Below are positions 36,300 to 44,542 of a stretch of 64,000 bases of DNA, one piece after another; the stretch's first letter is position 1; the number at the start of each line of letters is the position of its first letter. Made by a program: the position numbers and the translations under genes. Source of the stretch: Streptomyces pluripotens (GTDB lineage: Bacteria; Actinomycetota; Actinomycetes; Streptomycetales; Streptomycetaceae); NCBI RefSeq assembly GCF_000802245.2, contig NZ_CP021080.1:1860001-1924000 (forward strand). Direction: 5' to 3'. The notes beneath the pieces were generated by a model. That model saw only the letters and a program-made list of their open reading frames with translations. It was not told the DNA's origin and did not search any database.

Positions 36300-36632
36300 G
36301 TGGATGTGCTGCACGAACGCTGCGCCGGCCTCGACATCAGCAAGAAGGACGCCAAGGCGTGTGTCCGCACCCCGAGTACCAAGCGGCGGGGATCCTTCAC
36401 GACCCAGACCACGACATGGGGGTCGACGACGAATGCGGTCCTGGCCCTGCGGGATCACCTGCTTGCCGCGCGGGTGACGCTGGTGGTCATCGAGGCGACC
36501 TCGGACTACTGGAAGCCCTTCTACTACCTGCTGGCCGAGGACTTGAACGTGATCCTGGTCAACGCGCGGCAGGTCAAGAACCTCCCCGGCCGCAAGACGG
36601 ACGTCTCGGACGCGGCCTGGCTGGCCCAGCTA
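36300..36632 (+). pseudogene. IS110-family transposase, N-terminal fragment
   Basis: Residues 1-111 are a clean IS110 RuvC-like domain: GLDISKKD (first Asp), VVIEATSDYW (Glu), and RKTDVSDAAWLAQL (last two Asp), the full DEDD set. After AWLAQL the homology stops abruptly and the frame runs antisense into rnpB. The C-terminal transposase domain with its catalytic Ser is absent, so the gene cannot be active by itself. Confidence 0.85.
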
Positions 36633-36644
36633 AGCTGCAGGCAG

Positions 36645-37064
36645 CGGCAGACGAGTCGGGCTGTACGCCGGGTTCTGTTCCCCGGGGTCCTCGCGGGCCT
36701 CGGGGCGACGGCCATCCATCTAGGACCGGCGTTGCCACCGGTCTCGTGCGGTCTACCCGCGGACTCGGGCGGGCAGCCCTCGAACGTCCGCGCAGGAGCC
36801 CCCGAGAAGGGGTCTCCCTCTTGACCTTGCTCCGGGTGGGGTTTACCTAGCTGCCCAGGTCACCCTGGGCACTGGTGGTCTCTTACACCACCGTTTCACC
36901 CTTACCGAGGACCGAGATCCCCGGCGGTCTGCTTTCTGTGGCACTGTCCCGCGGGTCACCCCGGGTGGCCGTTAGCCACCACCCTGCCCTGTGGAGCCCG
37001 GACGTTCCTCGGGAAGGCCCCCTGAGGGGACTCCACGCGGCCGTCCGCCCGGCTCGTCTGCCGT
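36645..37064 (-). ncRNA. rnpB: RNase P RNA, bacterial type A
   Basis: On the minus strand the P1 arms CGGCAGACGAGCCGGGC (from 37064) and GCCCGACTCGTCTGCCG (to 36645) pair with a single G-U. Between them are the conserved blocks GAGGAACGTCCGGGCTCCAC, GGTAAGGGTGAAACGG, GGTAAACCCCACCCGGAGCA and ACAGAACCCGGCGTACAG. The 420-base size fits streptomycetes. This is the catalytic RNA that matures tRNA 5' ends. TATCAT at 37073-37078 (read on the minus strand) is a -10 element starting the RNA at about 37066. The 3' side meets an IS110 fragment after 12 bases. Confidence 0.96.
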
Positions 37065-37651
37065 GCGCACCATGATACCGGCCGTGTGCGGCCTCCCGGA
37101 CCGACGCACGACGGGCACGGTGCCCACCGGAACGGACCGGAACGACGGCGGGGGCAGGGGCCGCGAGGACGCGGAGATCAGGCCGGTCCGACCAGTGCCG
37201 CGCCGTCGCGGCCACGCCCCGGCCAGGGCCCTCGATCCGCCGCCGGACGCCCTCGCGACCCCGATCCGGACGGCCGGCCCCGGCCGCGGGGCGAGCCGCG
37301 CCGACGAAGAGGCCGGCGGCCGGCCGGTGCGAGCGAGGAACAGGACCTCCTCGCGAGGGAGGGAGTGGAAGACCGCCATCGCCCGGGCCCCCGCCGCGCG
37401 GCCACCACCTGCACCACCAACCTGGCCGCACGGATCTCCGGCGTACGACGCCATCACGACCTTCCCCGTAGCCACCCACTGACCGGCGCGAGCGCGCCCG
37501 ACCCGGAGCTCTCCGACGGCACCCGGCTCGGTGCCCCGCTTGCCCACGGTCGCCAGGGACCGCGAACTCCTCTCCTTGCAGGGCGACTTCACGCGCCCTG
37601 GCCGAAGCGGTGCACCGCGTGCCGGATATCCTGGGATGACGGGGAGGACAC
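37065..37651. other. Intergenic region: rnpB promoter, no convincing gene
   Basis: The left end holds the rnpB promoter. The rest, 587 bases in all, is Arg/Pro/Gly-coding in every frame, as GC-rich noncoding DNA is, with no frame showing a known motif or a ribosome-binding site. The last bases carry GGGGAGGACAC for the gene at 37652. Confidence 0.5.
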
Positions 37652-38236
37652 ATGCGGACCTTGAAGGTGCTCAGGACGCTGAAGCGACTGGCGCAGCACG
37701 AGATGCGGGTGTACGTGAGCCTGGCGCTGTGGCTGGTCCGGCGCCCTCAAGGGGTCAGCGGCGGGAGGGCGTTCGGGTACACGCGCGGGCAGGGCGCGAC
37801 GACGGTGGGGCTGGTCTTCGTCTGGGTGGTCGAGGCGGTCGGTGTGGCCGTGATGCTGCGTGACTGGCCCACCGCGCACGAGGTCACGCTGGTGCTGGAC
37901 GTGTACACCGTGCTGCTGGTCGTCGGTCTACAGGCCGCGTGTACGGTCCGCCCGCACGTCCTGACCCCGCAGGTGTTGCGGGTGCGGTACGGGGTCCACG
38001 TGGACCTGCGCATCCCGCTGTCCTCCATCGCGTCCGTGCGCCGCGAGACACGGACCACGCACGAACCGGCCGAGGACGCTCTGGACCTGGCCGTCGGTTC
38101 CCAGACGTCCATCACACTCGAACTCGCCGAACCCGTCACCCACACGACGTTTCTCGGCCGTCCGCGGGACGTGCGCGTGGTGCGGCTGCACGCCGACGAC
38201 CCCGGCCTCCTCGTGCAGGCCCTCACTCGACCCTGA
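37652..38236 (+). CDS. Membrane protein with a PH-like C-terminal domain
   Basis: A 194-residue protein. Two transmembrane helices (about 52-68 and 80-96) are followed by a soluble strand-rich part, LTPQVLRVRYGVHVDLRIPLSSIASVRRE...ALDLAVGSQTSITLELAEPV, which resembles bacterial PH-like domains attached to two-helix anchors. GGGGAGG precedes the ATG. Function unknown. Its last 14 bases overlap the convergent RNB gene. Confidence 0.78.
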   Translation: MRTLKVLRTLKRLAQHEMRVYVSLALWLVRRPQGVSGGRAFGYTRGQGATTVGLVFVWVVEAVGVAVMLRDWPTAHEVTLVLDVYTVLLVVGLQAACTVRPHVLTPQVLRVRYGVHVDLRIPLSSIASVRRETRTTHEPAEDALDLAVGSQTSITLELAEPVTHTTFLGRPRDVRVVRLHADDPGLLVQALTRP

Positions 38237-39725
38237 ACAGCACCTTCGCCGTTCCCGGGTCGGCCCGGACGAGCCGTACGCGCAGGCGTTCGCCGAGTGG
38301 CAGCCGCTCGCCCTCGACGCGGCCGGCGACCGCAGGGGATTCCAGCTGCACGGTCCCCACGGTCGGCTGGTGTTCGTCGGCGTCCACGACACAGCCCTCG
38401 AAGACGTCCCCCACCCGGTCCTTGAGCAGGGCCGCCGCCACGAGGTCCGCGCACTCCCGGTCGACCGCGCCCGCGCGCCGGGAGCCCTCGGCCAGCTGGC
38501 GGGGCAGCGCGTCGAGGGCGGCGAGCACCCAGCCGGGCACGGGCCGGCCGGCGACGGCGGCGAGGCAGATCTCGGAGGCGTAGCGGTCCGCGAGACGGCT
38601 CAGGGGCGCGGTGCAGTGGGCATACGGGGCGGCGACGGCGGCGTGCGTGGTGATCGCGGGCGGTACCCCGTCGCGGAATGGGGTGGAGCGGGCTGCGCGC
38701 AGGAGGGTCGTGCATTCCTGCAGGAATGCCGCGTGTCGCGGATCGTGCGGGTCGAGGCCGCGGATCAGGGCCGCATACGACACGTGGTGCGGCCAGTCGA
38801 TGTGCAGGGCGGTCGCGGTGCGGCGCAACCGGGCGACCGCGCCGCCGGGGGCGGCCGGGAGGGTGCGCAGGATGCCGGTGCCGTGGTCGAGCATCAGGCT
38901 GGCGGCGGCCATACCGGTGAGCAGGGAGAGCTGGGCGTCCCAGCTGTCGGCGGGAAGCGGGGCGTGGTAGCTCGGCTCGTAGGTGTCGGTGCCCTTCCCG
39001 CCCGCGGGGTTCTCGTTGATCTCCAACTCGGGCACGTTGAGGGAGACGCCGCCGCGCTCTGCCTCCAGTCGCTGCAACGCCTCACCGATCTCCTTGAGCA
39101 GGGCGACGGGGCCCTCCGCCGTCCCGGCGTCGATCTCCTTCTGCACGTTCGCGCAGTCGAGCCCGGCACGGCTGCGGACCAGGGCGCGGCGCACGTCGAC
39201 GGCGACGGTCCGGCCCGACGCGTCGAGGTCGATCGTCCACAGCACGGCTGGCCGGGTCCGGTCCGGCAGGAGGCACGCGGCGCCCTGGCTGAGGACGGCG
39301 GGGTGGAGTGGGACCTCCTGGTCCGGGAAGCGCAGCGTGTTCACCCGCCGGTGTGTCTCGGCGTCCAGCGGTCCACCGGGTGCGACGAAGGCGGCGATGT
39401 CGGCAACGGCGCACCTCACCCGGTAACCGGTGCTGCGTCGGGACAGATGGGTCGCCCGACCGGGCCCGGTGGAGACCATGGGCGGTCGCGCGGCGGATCG
39501 CCGTACGGATGGCGGTGGCCGGTGGGCGGGAGGGTCCAGGGTGAAGAAGGGGATGTCCGTGGCGTCGTACGACCCGGTGGTCGGGGCTTTTGCCGCACGC
39601 TCGGCCTCTTCCTGGGCCTTTGGCGGGAAGCCCGCGGGGATGCCCAGTTCGGTGCGCAGCGCGGAGAGCGCGGCCCGGAGGGGGGACCCGGGCGCGCCGG
39701 TCACGTGGATCTTGCGACGGGGCAT
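38223..39725 (-). CDS. RNase II/R-family (RNB) protein with altered active-site segment
   Basis: A 500-residue protein. YRVRCAVADIAAFVAPGGPLDAETHRR, LHPAVLSQGAACLLPDRTRPA and the C-terminal YAHCTAPLSRLADRYASEI match the RNB exoribonuclease domain. The family's metal site is normally in a segment like DATDIPFFTLDPP-S-DLDQAMHL; here it reads DATDIPFFTLDPP, then about 15 extra Pro/Arg residues, then STGPGRATHL, so the usual Asp residues are replaced by Gly. N-terminal cold-shock domains are also missing. It is either inactive as a nuclease or uses other residues. Confidence 0.85.
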   Translation of the reverse strand: MPRRKIHVTGAPGSPLRAALSALRTELGIPAGFPPKAQEEAERAAKAPTTGSYDATDIPFFTLDPPAHRPPPSVRRSAARPPMVSTGPGRATHLSRRSTGYRVRCAVADIAAFVAPGGPLDAETHRRVNTLRFPDQEVPLHPAVLSQGAACLLPDRTRPAVLWTIDLDASGRTVAVDVRRALVRSRAGLDCANVQKEIDAGTAEGPVALLKEIGEALQRLEAERGGVSLNVPELEINENPAGGKGTDTYEPSYHAPLPADSWDAQLSLLTGMAAASLMLDHGTGILRTLPAAPGGAVARLRRTATALHIDWPHHVSYAALIRGLDPHDPRHAAFLQECTTLLRAARSTPFRDGVPPAITTHAAVAAPYAHCTAPLSRLADRYASEICLAAVAGRPVPGWVLAALDALPRQLAEGSRRAGAVDRECADLVAAALLKDRVGDVFEGCVVDADEHQPTVGTVQLESPAVAGRVEGERLPLGERLRVRLVRADPGTAKVLFRVE

Positions 39726-39799
39726 ACAGCGAGCGTAGGACGGGACCGGGTGGGCGGCACGCCGTACGCTGTCGCGGAGGTCTATGTGAGGAGTACGTG

Positions 39800-40582
39800 T
39801 TGCTGGTCCTGCTGCCGCCCTCGGAAGGCAAGGCGAACCCGGACGAGGGCGCCCCGCTGAAGCCCGGTTCGCTGTCCCTGCCGGGGCTGACCGGCGCGCG
39901 GGAGGCGGTGCTCACCGAGTTGGTCGAGCTGTGCGCGGGCGACCAGGAGAAGGCCCGCGAGGTGCTCGGGCTGAGCGAGGGGCTGCGCGGTGAGGTCGCG
40001 AAGAACGCCGGGCTGCCGACGGCCGGAACCCGTCCCGCTGGGGAGATCTACACCGGTGTTCTGTACGACGCCCTCGGCCTGGCCACGCTGGACGCGGCGG
40101 CCCGGCGGCGCGCGGAGGACGCGTTGCTGGTGTTCTCGGGGCTGTGGGGGGCGGTGCGGGTGTCGGACCGGATTCCGTCCTACCGCTGCTCGATGGGCGT
40201 GAAACTGCCGGGGATCGGTGCGCTGGCCGCGCACTGGCGGGCGCCGATGGCCGAGGTGCTGCCCGAGGTGGCCGGGGAGGGCCTGGTGCTGGATCTGCGC
40301 TCCTCGGCGTACGCGGCGGCCTGGCGGCCCAGGGGCGAGGTCGCGGGGCGGACGGCGACCGTGCGGGTGCTGCACGCTCCGACCCGGAAGGTCGTGAGCC
40401 ACTTCAACAAGGCGACCAAGGGACGGATGGTACGGAGCCTGCTGACGGCCGGAGCGGTGCCGGCCGACCCCGCCGAGCTGGTGGAGGTGCTGCGGGAGCT
40501 GGGCTACGCCGTGGAAGCGGAGGCGCCGGGGAAGGCCGGCCGAGCGTGGTCGCTGGATGTGCTGGTGGAGGAGGTCCACTGA
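39800..40582 (+). CDS. yaaA: Peroxide stress protein YaaA (UPF0246)
   Basis: A 260-residue protein beginning LVLLPPSEGKAN, the YaaA hallmark, with FSGLWGAVRVSDRIPSYRCSMG and the C-terminal RKVVSHFNKATKGRMVRSLL that binds DNA or iron in studied members. YaaA lowers free iron and protects DNA under peroxide stress. A TTG at 39800 is chosen because it lies six bases after GAGGAG and aligns with the family's usual MLVLLPP start; a GTG at 39797 is next to it. It diverges from the RNB gene and is followed by KDPG aldolase. Confidence 0.9.
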   Translation: MLVLLPPSEGKANPDEGAPLKPGSLSLPGLTGAREAVLTELVELCAGDQEKAREVLGLSEGLRGEVAKNAGLPTAGTRPAGEIYTGVLYDALGLATLDAAARRRAEDALLVFSGLWGAVRVSDRIPSYRCSMGVKLPGIGALAAHWRAPMAEVLPEVAGEGLVLDLRSSAYAAAWRPRGEVAGRTATVRVLHAPTRKVVSHFNKATKGRMVRSLLTAGAVPADPAELVEVLRELGYAVEAEAPGKAGRAWSLDVLVEEVH

Positions 40583-40596
40583 TCCCCTACCCACCC

Positions 40597-40636
40597 TTGG
40601 CATTGCGTTGCAGTATGCGCAACGCGCGTTGTGCGT
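40597..40636 (+). promoter_or_regulatory. Overlapping palindromes upstream of KDPG aldolase
   Basis: TTGGCA at 40597 could be a -35 element. GTTGC at 40607-40611 and GCAAC at 40619-40623 are inverted around 7 bases, and CAACGCGCGTTG at 40620-40631 is a perfect palindrome sharing the GCAAC. GTTGC/GCAAC half-sites of this sort are used by IclR-family regulators, which often control sugar-acid enzymes. The regulator is not in the window. Confidence 0.4.
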
Positions 40637-40663
40637 GCTGTGAGCACTGGGCACGATGAGGGC

Positions 40664-41329
40664 ATGACACCCGCATCGCCACCCTCCTCCCCGGCTGCCT
40701 CCGTGCTGGATCTCGCGCCCGTCCTGCCCGTGGTGGTCGTGTCCGACGCCGCCGACGCCGTACCACTGGCGCGGGCTCTGGTGGCGGGCGGGCTCCCCGC
40801 GATCGAGGTGACGCTGCGGACCCCAGCGGCGCTGCGGGCGATCCGGGCGATCGCCCGCGAGGTGCCGCGGGCGGTGGTCGGGGCCGGCACGGTGATCACG
40901 CCCGAGCAGGTGGGTGCGTGCGCGGCGGCAGGTGCACGGTTCCTGGTGAGCCCGGGGTGGACCCGATCGCTGCTGGAGGCGATGCGCGGCGTCGGACTGC
41001 CGTTCCTGCCCGGGGTGTCGACCGCCTCGGAGGTCGTCGCGCTGCTGGAACGCGGGGTGCGGGAGATGAAGTTCTTCCCGGCGCAGGCAGCGGGCGGTAC
41101 CGGCTACCTGAGGTCCCTGGCCGGCCCACTGCCACAGGCCCGCTTCTGCCCGACCGGCGGGATCGGGCCGACGACCGCACCGGAGTACCTTTCCCTGCCC
41201 AATGTCGGTTGTGTGGGCGGTAGCTGGATGGTTCCCGCGGACGCCGTGACCGCCGGGGACTGGACCCGGATCGAGCAGCTGGCGCGGGCCGCAGCCGGGC
41301 TCAGGGACGCAGGTGGGACGTGTCGTTGA
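40664..41329 (+). CDS. eda: 2-keto-3-deoxy-6-phosphogluconate (KDPG) aldolase family
   Basis: A 221-residue class I aldolase. PAIEVTLRTPAALRAI contains the Glu/Thr/Arg block, VVGAGTVITPEQV follows, and KFFPAQAAGG carries the Schiff-base Lys in the family's MKFFPAE-like motif; PTGGI is the phosphate site. It cleaves KDPG or a related 2-keto-3-deoxy acid phosphate to pyruvate and an aldehyde. No dehydratase is next to it, so it may serve sugar-acid breakdown encoded elsewhere. The ATG at 40664 follows GATGAGGG. Its last 29 bases overlap the convergent RNase H gene. Confidence 0.9.
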   Translation: MTPASPPSSPAASVLDLAPVLPVVVVSDAADAVPLARALVAGGLPAIEVTLRTPAALRAIRAIAREVPRAVVGAGTVITPEQVGACAAAGARFLVSPGWTRSLLEAMRGVGLPFLPGVSTASEVVALLERGVREMKFFPAQAAGGTGYLRSLAGPLPQARFCPTGGIGPTTAPEYLSLPNVGCVGGSWMVPADAVTAGDWTRIEQLARAAAGLRDAGGTCR

Positions 41330-42704
41330 ACAGCCGTACGCTCGCGTTGCCGTCCGCGTAGTACGCCACCGCCGACAGGGAGGCCGCCGACAGCTCCATG
41401 CGGAACAGTGACCTCGGCGGGGCACCGAGCGCGAAGCGGACGAAGGTCTTGATCGGGGTGACGTGCGTGACCAGCAGAACCGTGCGGCCCTTGTGGGCCG
41501 CGACCAGCTTGTCGCGGGTCGCCGCGATGCGGGCGGCGGTCTCGGCGAAGCTCTCACCGCCGCCGGTGGGGTGCGCCTCCGGGTCGGCGAGCCAGGCGTT
41601 CAGGTCCTCCGGGTGGCGCTCGCGGACCTCGCCGAAGGTCAGTCCTTCCCAGGCACCGAAGTCCGTCTCGCGCAGGCCTTCTTCGATCGCCACGTCCAGG
41701 CCGAGTCGGGCGGCGACGATGGCCGCGGTCTCCCGGGTGCGGGTGAGGGGCGAGGCGACGACGGCCTGGATGGTCCCGCGTCGTGCCAGCGCCGCTGCGG
41801 CGTGGTGGGCCTGTTCGCGACCGGCGTCGGAGAGGGAGGGGTCGGTGCCGCCGCTTCCGGAGAAGCGCTTCTGCGGGGTGAGGGGGGTTTCGCCGTGGCG
41901 GAGGAGGACGAAGGTGGCGGGTGTGCCGAGGTCAGGTGCGGCACTCCAGCCGGGAGTGGAGGGCGCCCGACCAGCCGCCGTGCGAGCGGCCCGACGCCCG
42001 GTGGAACGGTCGGCCCGGGCCGCTGCCGCACGCCCCTCCCCGACCTCGGCCTCCTCCGCCGCACGCGCCCTCTGGGCCTCGGCCTCCTCCTCGGCCGCAC
42101 GCACCGCCTCGGCTTCGACATCGTCCTCGGCCGGAGCCGCCAGTGGCTTCGCGGCACCGGCACCCCGCCCCTGGGCCAGAGCCGCCCGTGCCTTCGCAGC
42201 CCCGGCCGCCGCGTCCCCGGATGGGCCTGGGGACTGCGGTATGGCGGGAGGGGTGTCGAGGGCAGCCCGGGACAGCGACGGCGACCACTGCTCGCCCTTC
42301 GCGCCCGCGTCCATCGCTTCGTTGGCCAGGCGATCGGCGTGCTTGTTGCGGTCGCGCGGGATCCACTCGTAGGTGACCCGGTCCGGCGGGAAGACAGCCC
42401 TGGACTGGGCCGCGAGCGGCTTCAGGTCGGGGTGTTTGATCTTCCAGCGGCCCGACATCTGCTCGACGACGAGCTTGGAGTCCATCCGGACGTGGACCGT
42501 CGCGGTGGCGTCGAGGGCGTGCGCGGCGCGCAGGCCCGCGAGGAGCCCGCGGTACTCGGCGACGTTGTTGGTGACGATGCCGAGGTACTCGGCCGCTTCC
42601 GCCAGGGTCTCCCCCGTGGCCGCGTCGCTCACCACGGCCCCGTAGCCCGCGGGCCCCGGGTTGCCCCGCGACCCGCCGTCGGCCTCGACGATGAACTCCC
42701 GCAC
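41301..42704 (-). CDS. Bifunctional RNase H / histidine phosphatase (CobC-like)
   Basis: GTG start, 467 residues. The N-terminal RNase H domain has D9, E50, D75 and D124 (EADGGSRGNPG, NNVAEYRG, RMDSKLVVEQM, NKHADRLANEA). A long Ala/Glu-rich linker (about 135-255) follows. The C-terminal domain has LLRHGET near 267, ETDFGAWEGL and VTHVTPIK, the phosphoglycerate mutase-like phosphatase set. The same fusion is known in mycobacteria, where it degrades RNA-DNA hybrids and acts as an acid or alpha-ribazole phosphatase. Third gene of the NIF3 operon. Confidence 0.93.
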   Translation of the reverse strand: MREFIVEADGGSRGNPGPAGYGAVVSDAATGETLAEAAEYLGIVTNNVAEYRGLLAGLRAAHALDATATVHVRMDSKLVVEQMSGRWKIKHPDLKPLAAQSRAVFPPDRVTYEWIPRDRNKHADRLANEAMDAGAKGEQWSPSLSRAALDTPPAIPQSPGPSGDAAAGAAKARAALAQGRGAGAAKPLAAPAEDDVEAEAVRAAEEEAEAQRARAAEEAEVGEGRAAAARADRSTGRRAARTAAGRAPSTPGWSAAPDLGTPATFVLLRHGETPLTPQKRFSGSGGTDPSLSDAGREQAHHAAAALARRGTIQAVVASPLTRTRETAAIVAARLGLDVAIEEGLRETDFGAWEGLTFGEVRERHPEDLNAWLADPEAHPTGGGESFAETAARIAATRDKLVAAHKGRTVLLVTHVTPIKTFVRFALGAPPRSLFRMELSAASLSAVAYYADGNASVRLFNDTSHLRP

Positions 42705-42718
42705 CCGTGAAGCCCCTT

Positions 42719-42766
42719 GTCCTCTGATGTCCTCTACAGATGTCCTCTACAGACGTCCTCTACAGA
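42719..42766 (-). repeat. Tandem 13-base repeats carrying Shine-Dalgarno-like cores
   Basis: Read on the minus strand, CTGTAGAGGACGT / CTGTAGAGGACAT / CTGTAGAGGACAT follow one another, plus a shortened CAGAGGACAA copy. The first copy contains the TAG stop of the zinc-ribbon gene. Each copy carries AGAGGA, a ribosome-binding-like core. The array ends 15 bases before the GTG of the RNase H gene. Confidence 0.8.
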
Positions 42767-43503
42767 CCCGACTCTGCGGTGCGCACCAGGATGCGGCGGC
42801 AGTTCTCGCAGCGCACCACCGTGTCCGGAGCCGCCGCGCGGATCTCGTTCAACTCGGTGATGGCCAGCTCCTGGCGGCAGCCCTGGCAAGTGCGGGCGTA
42901 CAGCTTGGCCGCGCCGATCCCGCCCTGCTGCTCACGCAGCTTCTCGTACAGCTTCAGCAGGTCGGCGGGGACCGAACCCGCGACGACCTCGCGCTCCTTG
43001 GTGACCGAGGCGGCCTCACCGTCGATCTCCTCGAACGCGGCGTCCCGCCGGCCGGTCGCGTCGTCGATCTTCGCCTGGACGGACGCGACCCGCCCGGTCA
43101 GCTCGTCCACCCGCTCCTGCGCGGCCTCACGGCGCTCCATGACCTCCAGGACCACGTCCTCCAGATCGCCCTGCCGCTTGGCGAGCGACGCGATCTCGTG
43201 CTGGAGGTTGGACAGGTCCTTGGGCGAGGTGACGGCGCCGGAGTCCAGGCGCTGCTGATCGCGGACGGCACGCTGGCGCACCTGGTCCACGTCCTGCTCG
43301 GCCTTGGTCTGCTCGCGGGCGCAGTCGCTCTCCTCGGTCTGCGCGGCTACGAGCAGGTCGCGCAGTTGCGTGAGGTCCTTGGTCAGCGACTCGATCTCGG
43401 CGTGCTCGGGCAGGGACCTCCGCTTGTGCGCGAGCTGCTGCAGGCGGACGTCGAGGGCCTGGACGTCAAGGAGACGGATCTGGTCGGCGGGCGCGGCGTT
43501 CAG
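42760..43503 (-). CDS. C4-type zinc-ribbon coiled-coil protein, CTG start
   Basis: A 247-residue protein of the family found beside NIF3 genes. Long coiled coils occupy about 15-185, then CQGCRQEL and CENCRRI form the C4 zinc ribbon at the C-terminus. The N-terminus NAAPADQIRLLDVQALDVRLQQLAHKR is conserved in this family, yet no ATG, GTG or TTG is in frame between the upstream stop and a GTG 71 codons in. CTG at 43503 has GGGAG seven bases upstream and restores the full N-terminus. The cellular role is unknown; a nucleic-acid-related role is often supposed. Confidence 0.9.
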   Translation of the reverse strand: MNAAPADQIRLLDVQALDVRLQQLAHKRRSLPEHAEIESLTKDLTQLRDLLVAAQTEESDCAREQTKAEQDVDQVRQRAVRDQQRLDSGAVTSPKDLSNLQHEIASLAKRQGDLEDVVLEVMERREAAQERVDELTGRVASVQAKIDDATGRRDAAFEEIDGEAASVTKEREVVAGSVPADLLKLYEKLREQQGGIGAAKLYARTCQGCRQELAITELNEIRAAAPDTVVRCENCRRILVRTAESGL

Positions 43504-43520
43504 TTGGGGGCTCCCAGTAA

Positions 43521-44357
43521 CTAGAGGTGGCGGGTGGACGCCGCGTGGGCGGTCCAGGGGTCGGTGACCGTCTTGGAGACGTGGACCCTGAGGTCCCAGT
43601 CATGACGGTCGGAGATCTCTTCGAGCTGACTCGCGGCCAACTCGCACCAGGGCCATTCGGTGGCCCAGTGCGCCGCGTCGAGCAGCGCGAGAGGGCTCTG
43701 CGCCACCGCCTCGGAGGCAGGGTGGTGGCGCAGATCGGCGGTCAGGAAGGCGTCGACACCGGCCGCGCGGACCTGGTCGAAGAGGCTGTCGCCGGAACCG
43801 CCGCTGACGGCGACCGTGCGGACTGCGGCCTCGGGGTCGCCGGCCACCCGGATGCCCTGCGCGGTGGCAGGCAGCCGCTCGGCGGCTCGGGCAGCCAGCT
43901 CACGCACGGTGACGGGGTGGTCCAGCTCGCACACGCGGCCGAGGCCCCGGCGGCCCGCCGGGTCGGTGAGGTCCGGCACGAGCGGACGCACGACACGCAG
44001 GTCGAGCGCACTGGCCAGGGCATCGCTCACACCCGGATCCGCCGTGTCAGCGTTGGTGTGGGCGACGTGCAAGGCGATGTCGTTCTTGATGAGGGTGTGC
44101 ACGACGCGGCCCTTGAAGTGCGTCGCCGCGACCGTGGTCGTCCCGCGCAGGTAGAGCGGGTGATGGGTGACCAGCAGATCGGCGCCGAGCTCCACCGCCT
44201 CCTCGACGATGTCCTGCACGGGGTCGACGGCGAACAGAACCCGGGTGACCTCCTGGCCCGGGTCGCCCGCGACCGTGCCGACCGCGTCCCAGGACTCGGC
44301 CCGCTCGGCGGGCCACAGGTTCTCCAGCGCGGCGATGACTTCAGACAGACGGGGCAC
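43521..44357 (-). CDS. NIF3/YqfO-family dinuclear metal protein
   Basis: A 278-residue NIF3-like protein. MPRLSEVIAALENLWP is the usual start. LLVTHHPLYLRG gives metal ligands His65 and His66, VAHTNADTADPGVSDAL a further ligand set, and the second half has FLTADLRHHPASEA. NIF3 proteins bind two metal ions and are suspected hydrolases or GTP cyclohydrolase-like enzymes, with no settled substrate. First gene of a three-gene leftward operon; 17 bases separate it from the zinc-ribbon CTG. Confidence 0.92.
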   Translation of the reverse strand: MPRLSEVIAALENLWPAERAESWDAVGTVAGDPGQEVTRVLFAVDPVQDIVEEAVELGADLLVTHHPLYLRGTTTVAATHFKGRVVHTLIKNDIALHVAHTNADTADPGVSDALASALDLRVVRPLVPDLTDPAGRRGLGRVCELDHPVTVRELAARAAERLPATAQGIRVAGDPEAAVRTVAVSGGSGDSLFDQVRAAGVDAFLTADLRHHPASEAVAQSPLALLDAAHWATEWPWCELAASQLEEISDRHDWDLRVHVSKTVTDPWTAHAASTRHL

Positions 44358-44542
44358 GGGAAAAGGCTACCTGGCCGTTCGACGGGACCGTACCGCGCGC
44401 CCGCTCTGGCTCCGGTCAGCACACGTGTCCCGTTTTCCTCAGGTGAATCGCTTCTGCACCACCCGTATGTGTGAAGCAGGGCTCGGCCCGTCCCACGCCC
44501 GCACGTGCGAAAACTAGCTTCGTCGCTGGAGGTGACCGAACC

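Noticed and set aside
36883..37653. Leftward 256-codon frame over rnpB and its upstream region
   Set aside because: It overlaps the conserved RNase P RNA and consists of Arg/Gly/Pro low-complexity; no start signal.
37086..37664. Rightward frame between rnpB and the membrane protein gene
   Set aside because: Arg/Pro/Gly composition typical of GC-rich noncoding DNA, no ribosome-binding site, no motif, and it overlaps the well-supported start at 37652.
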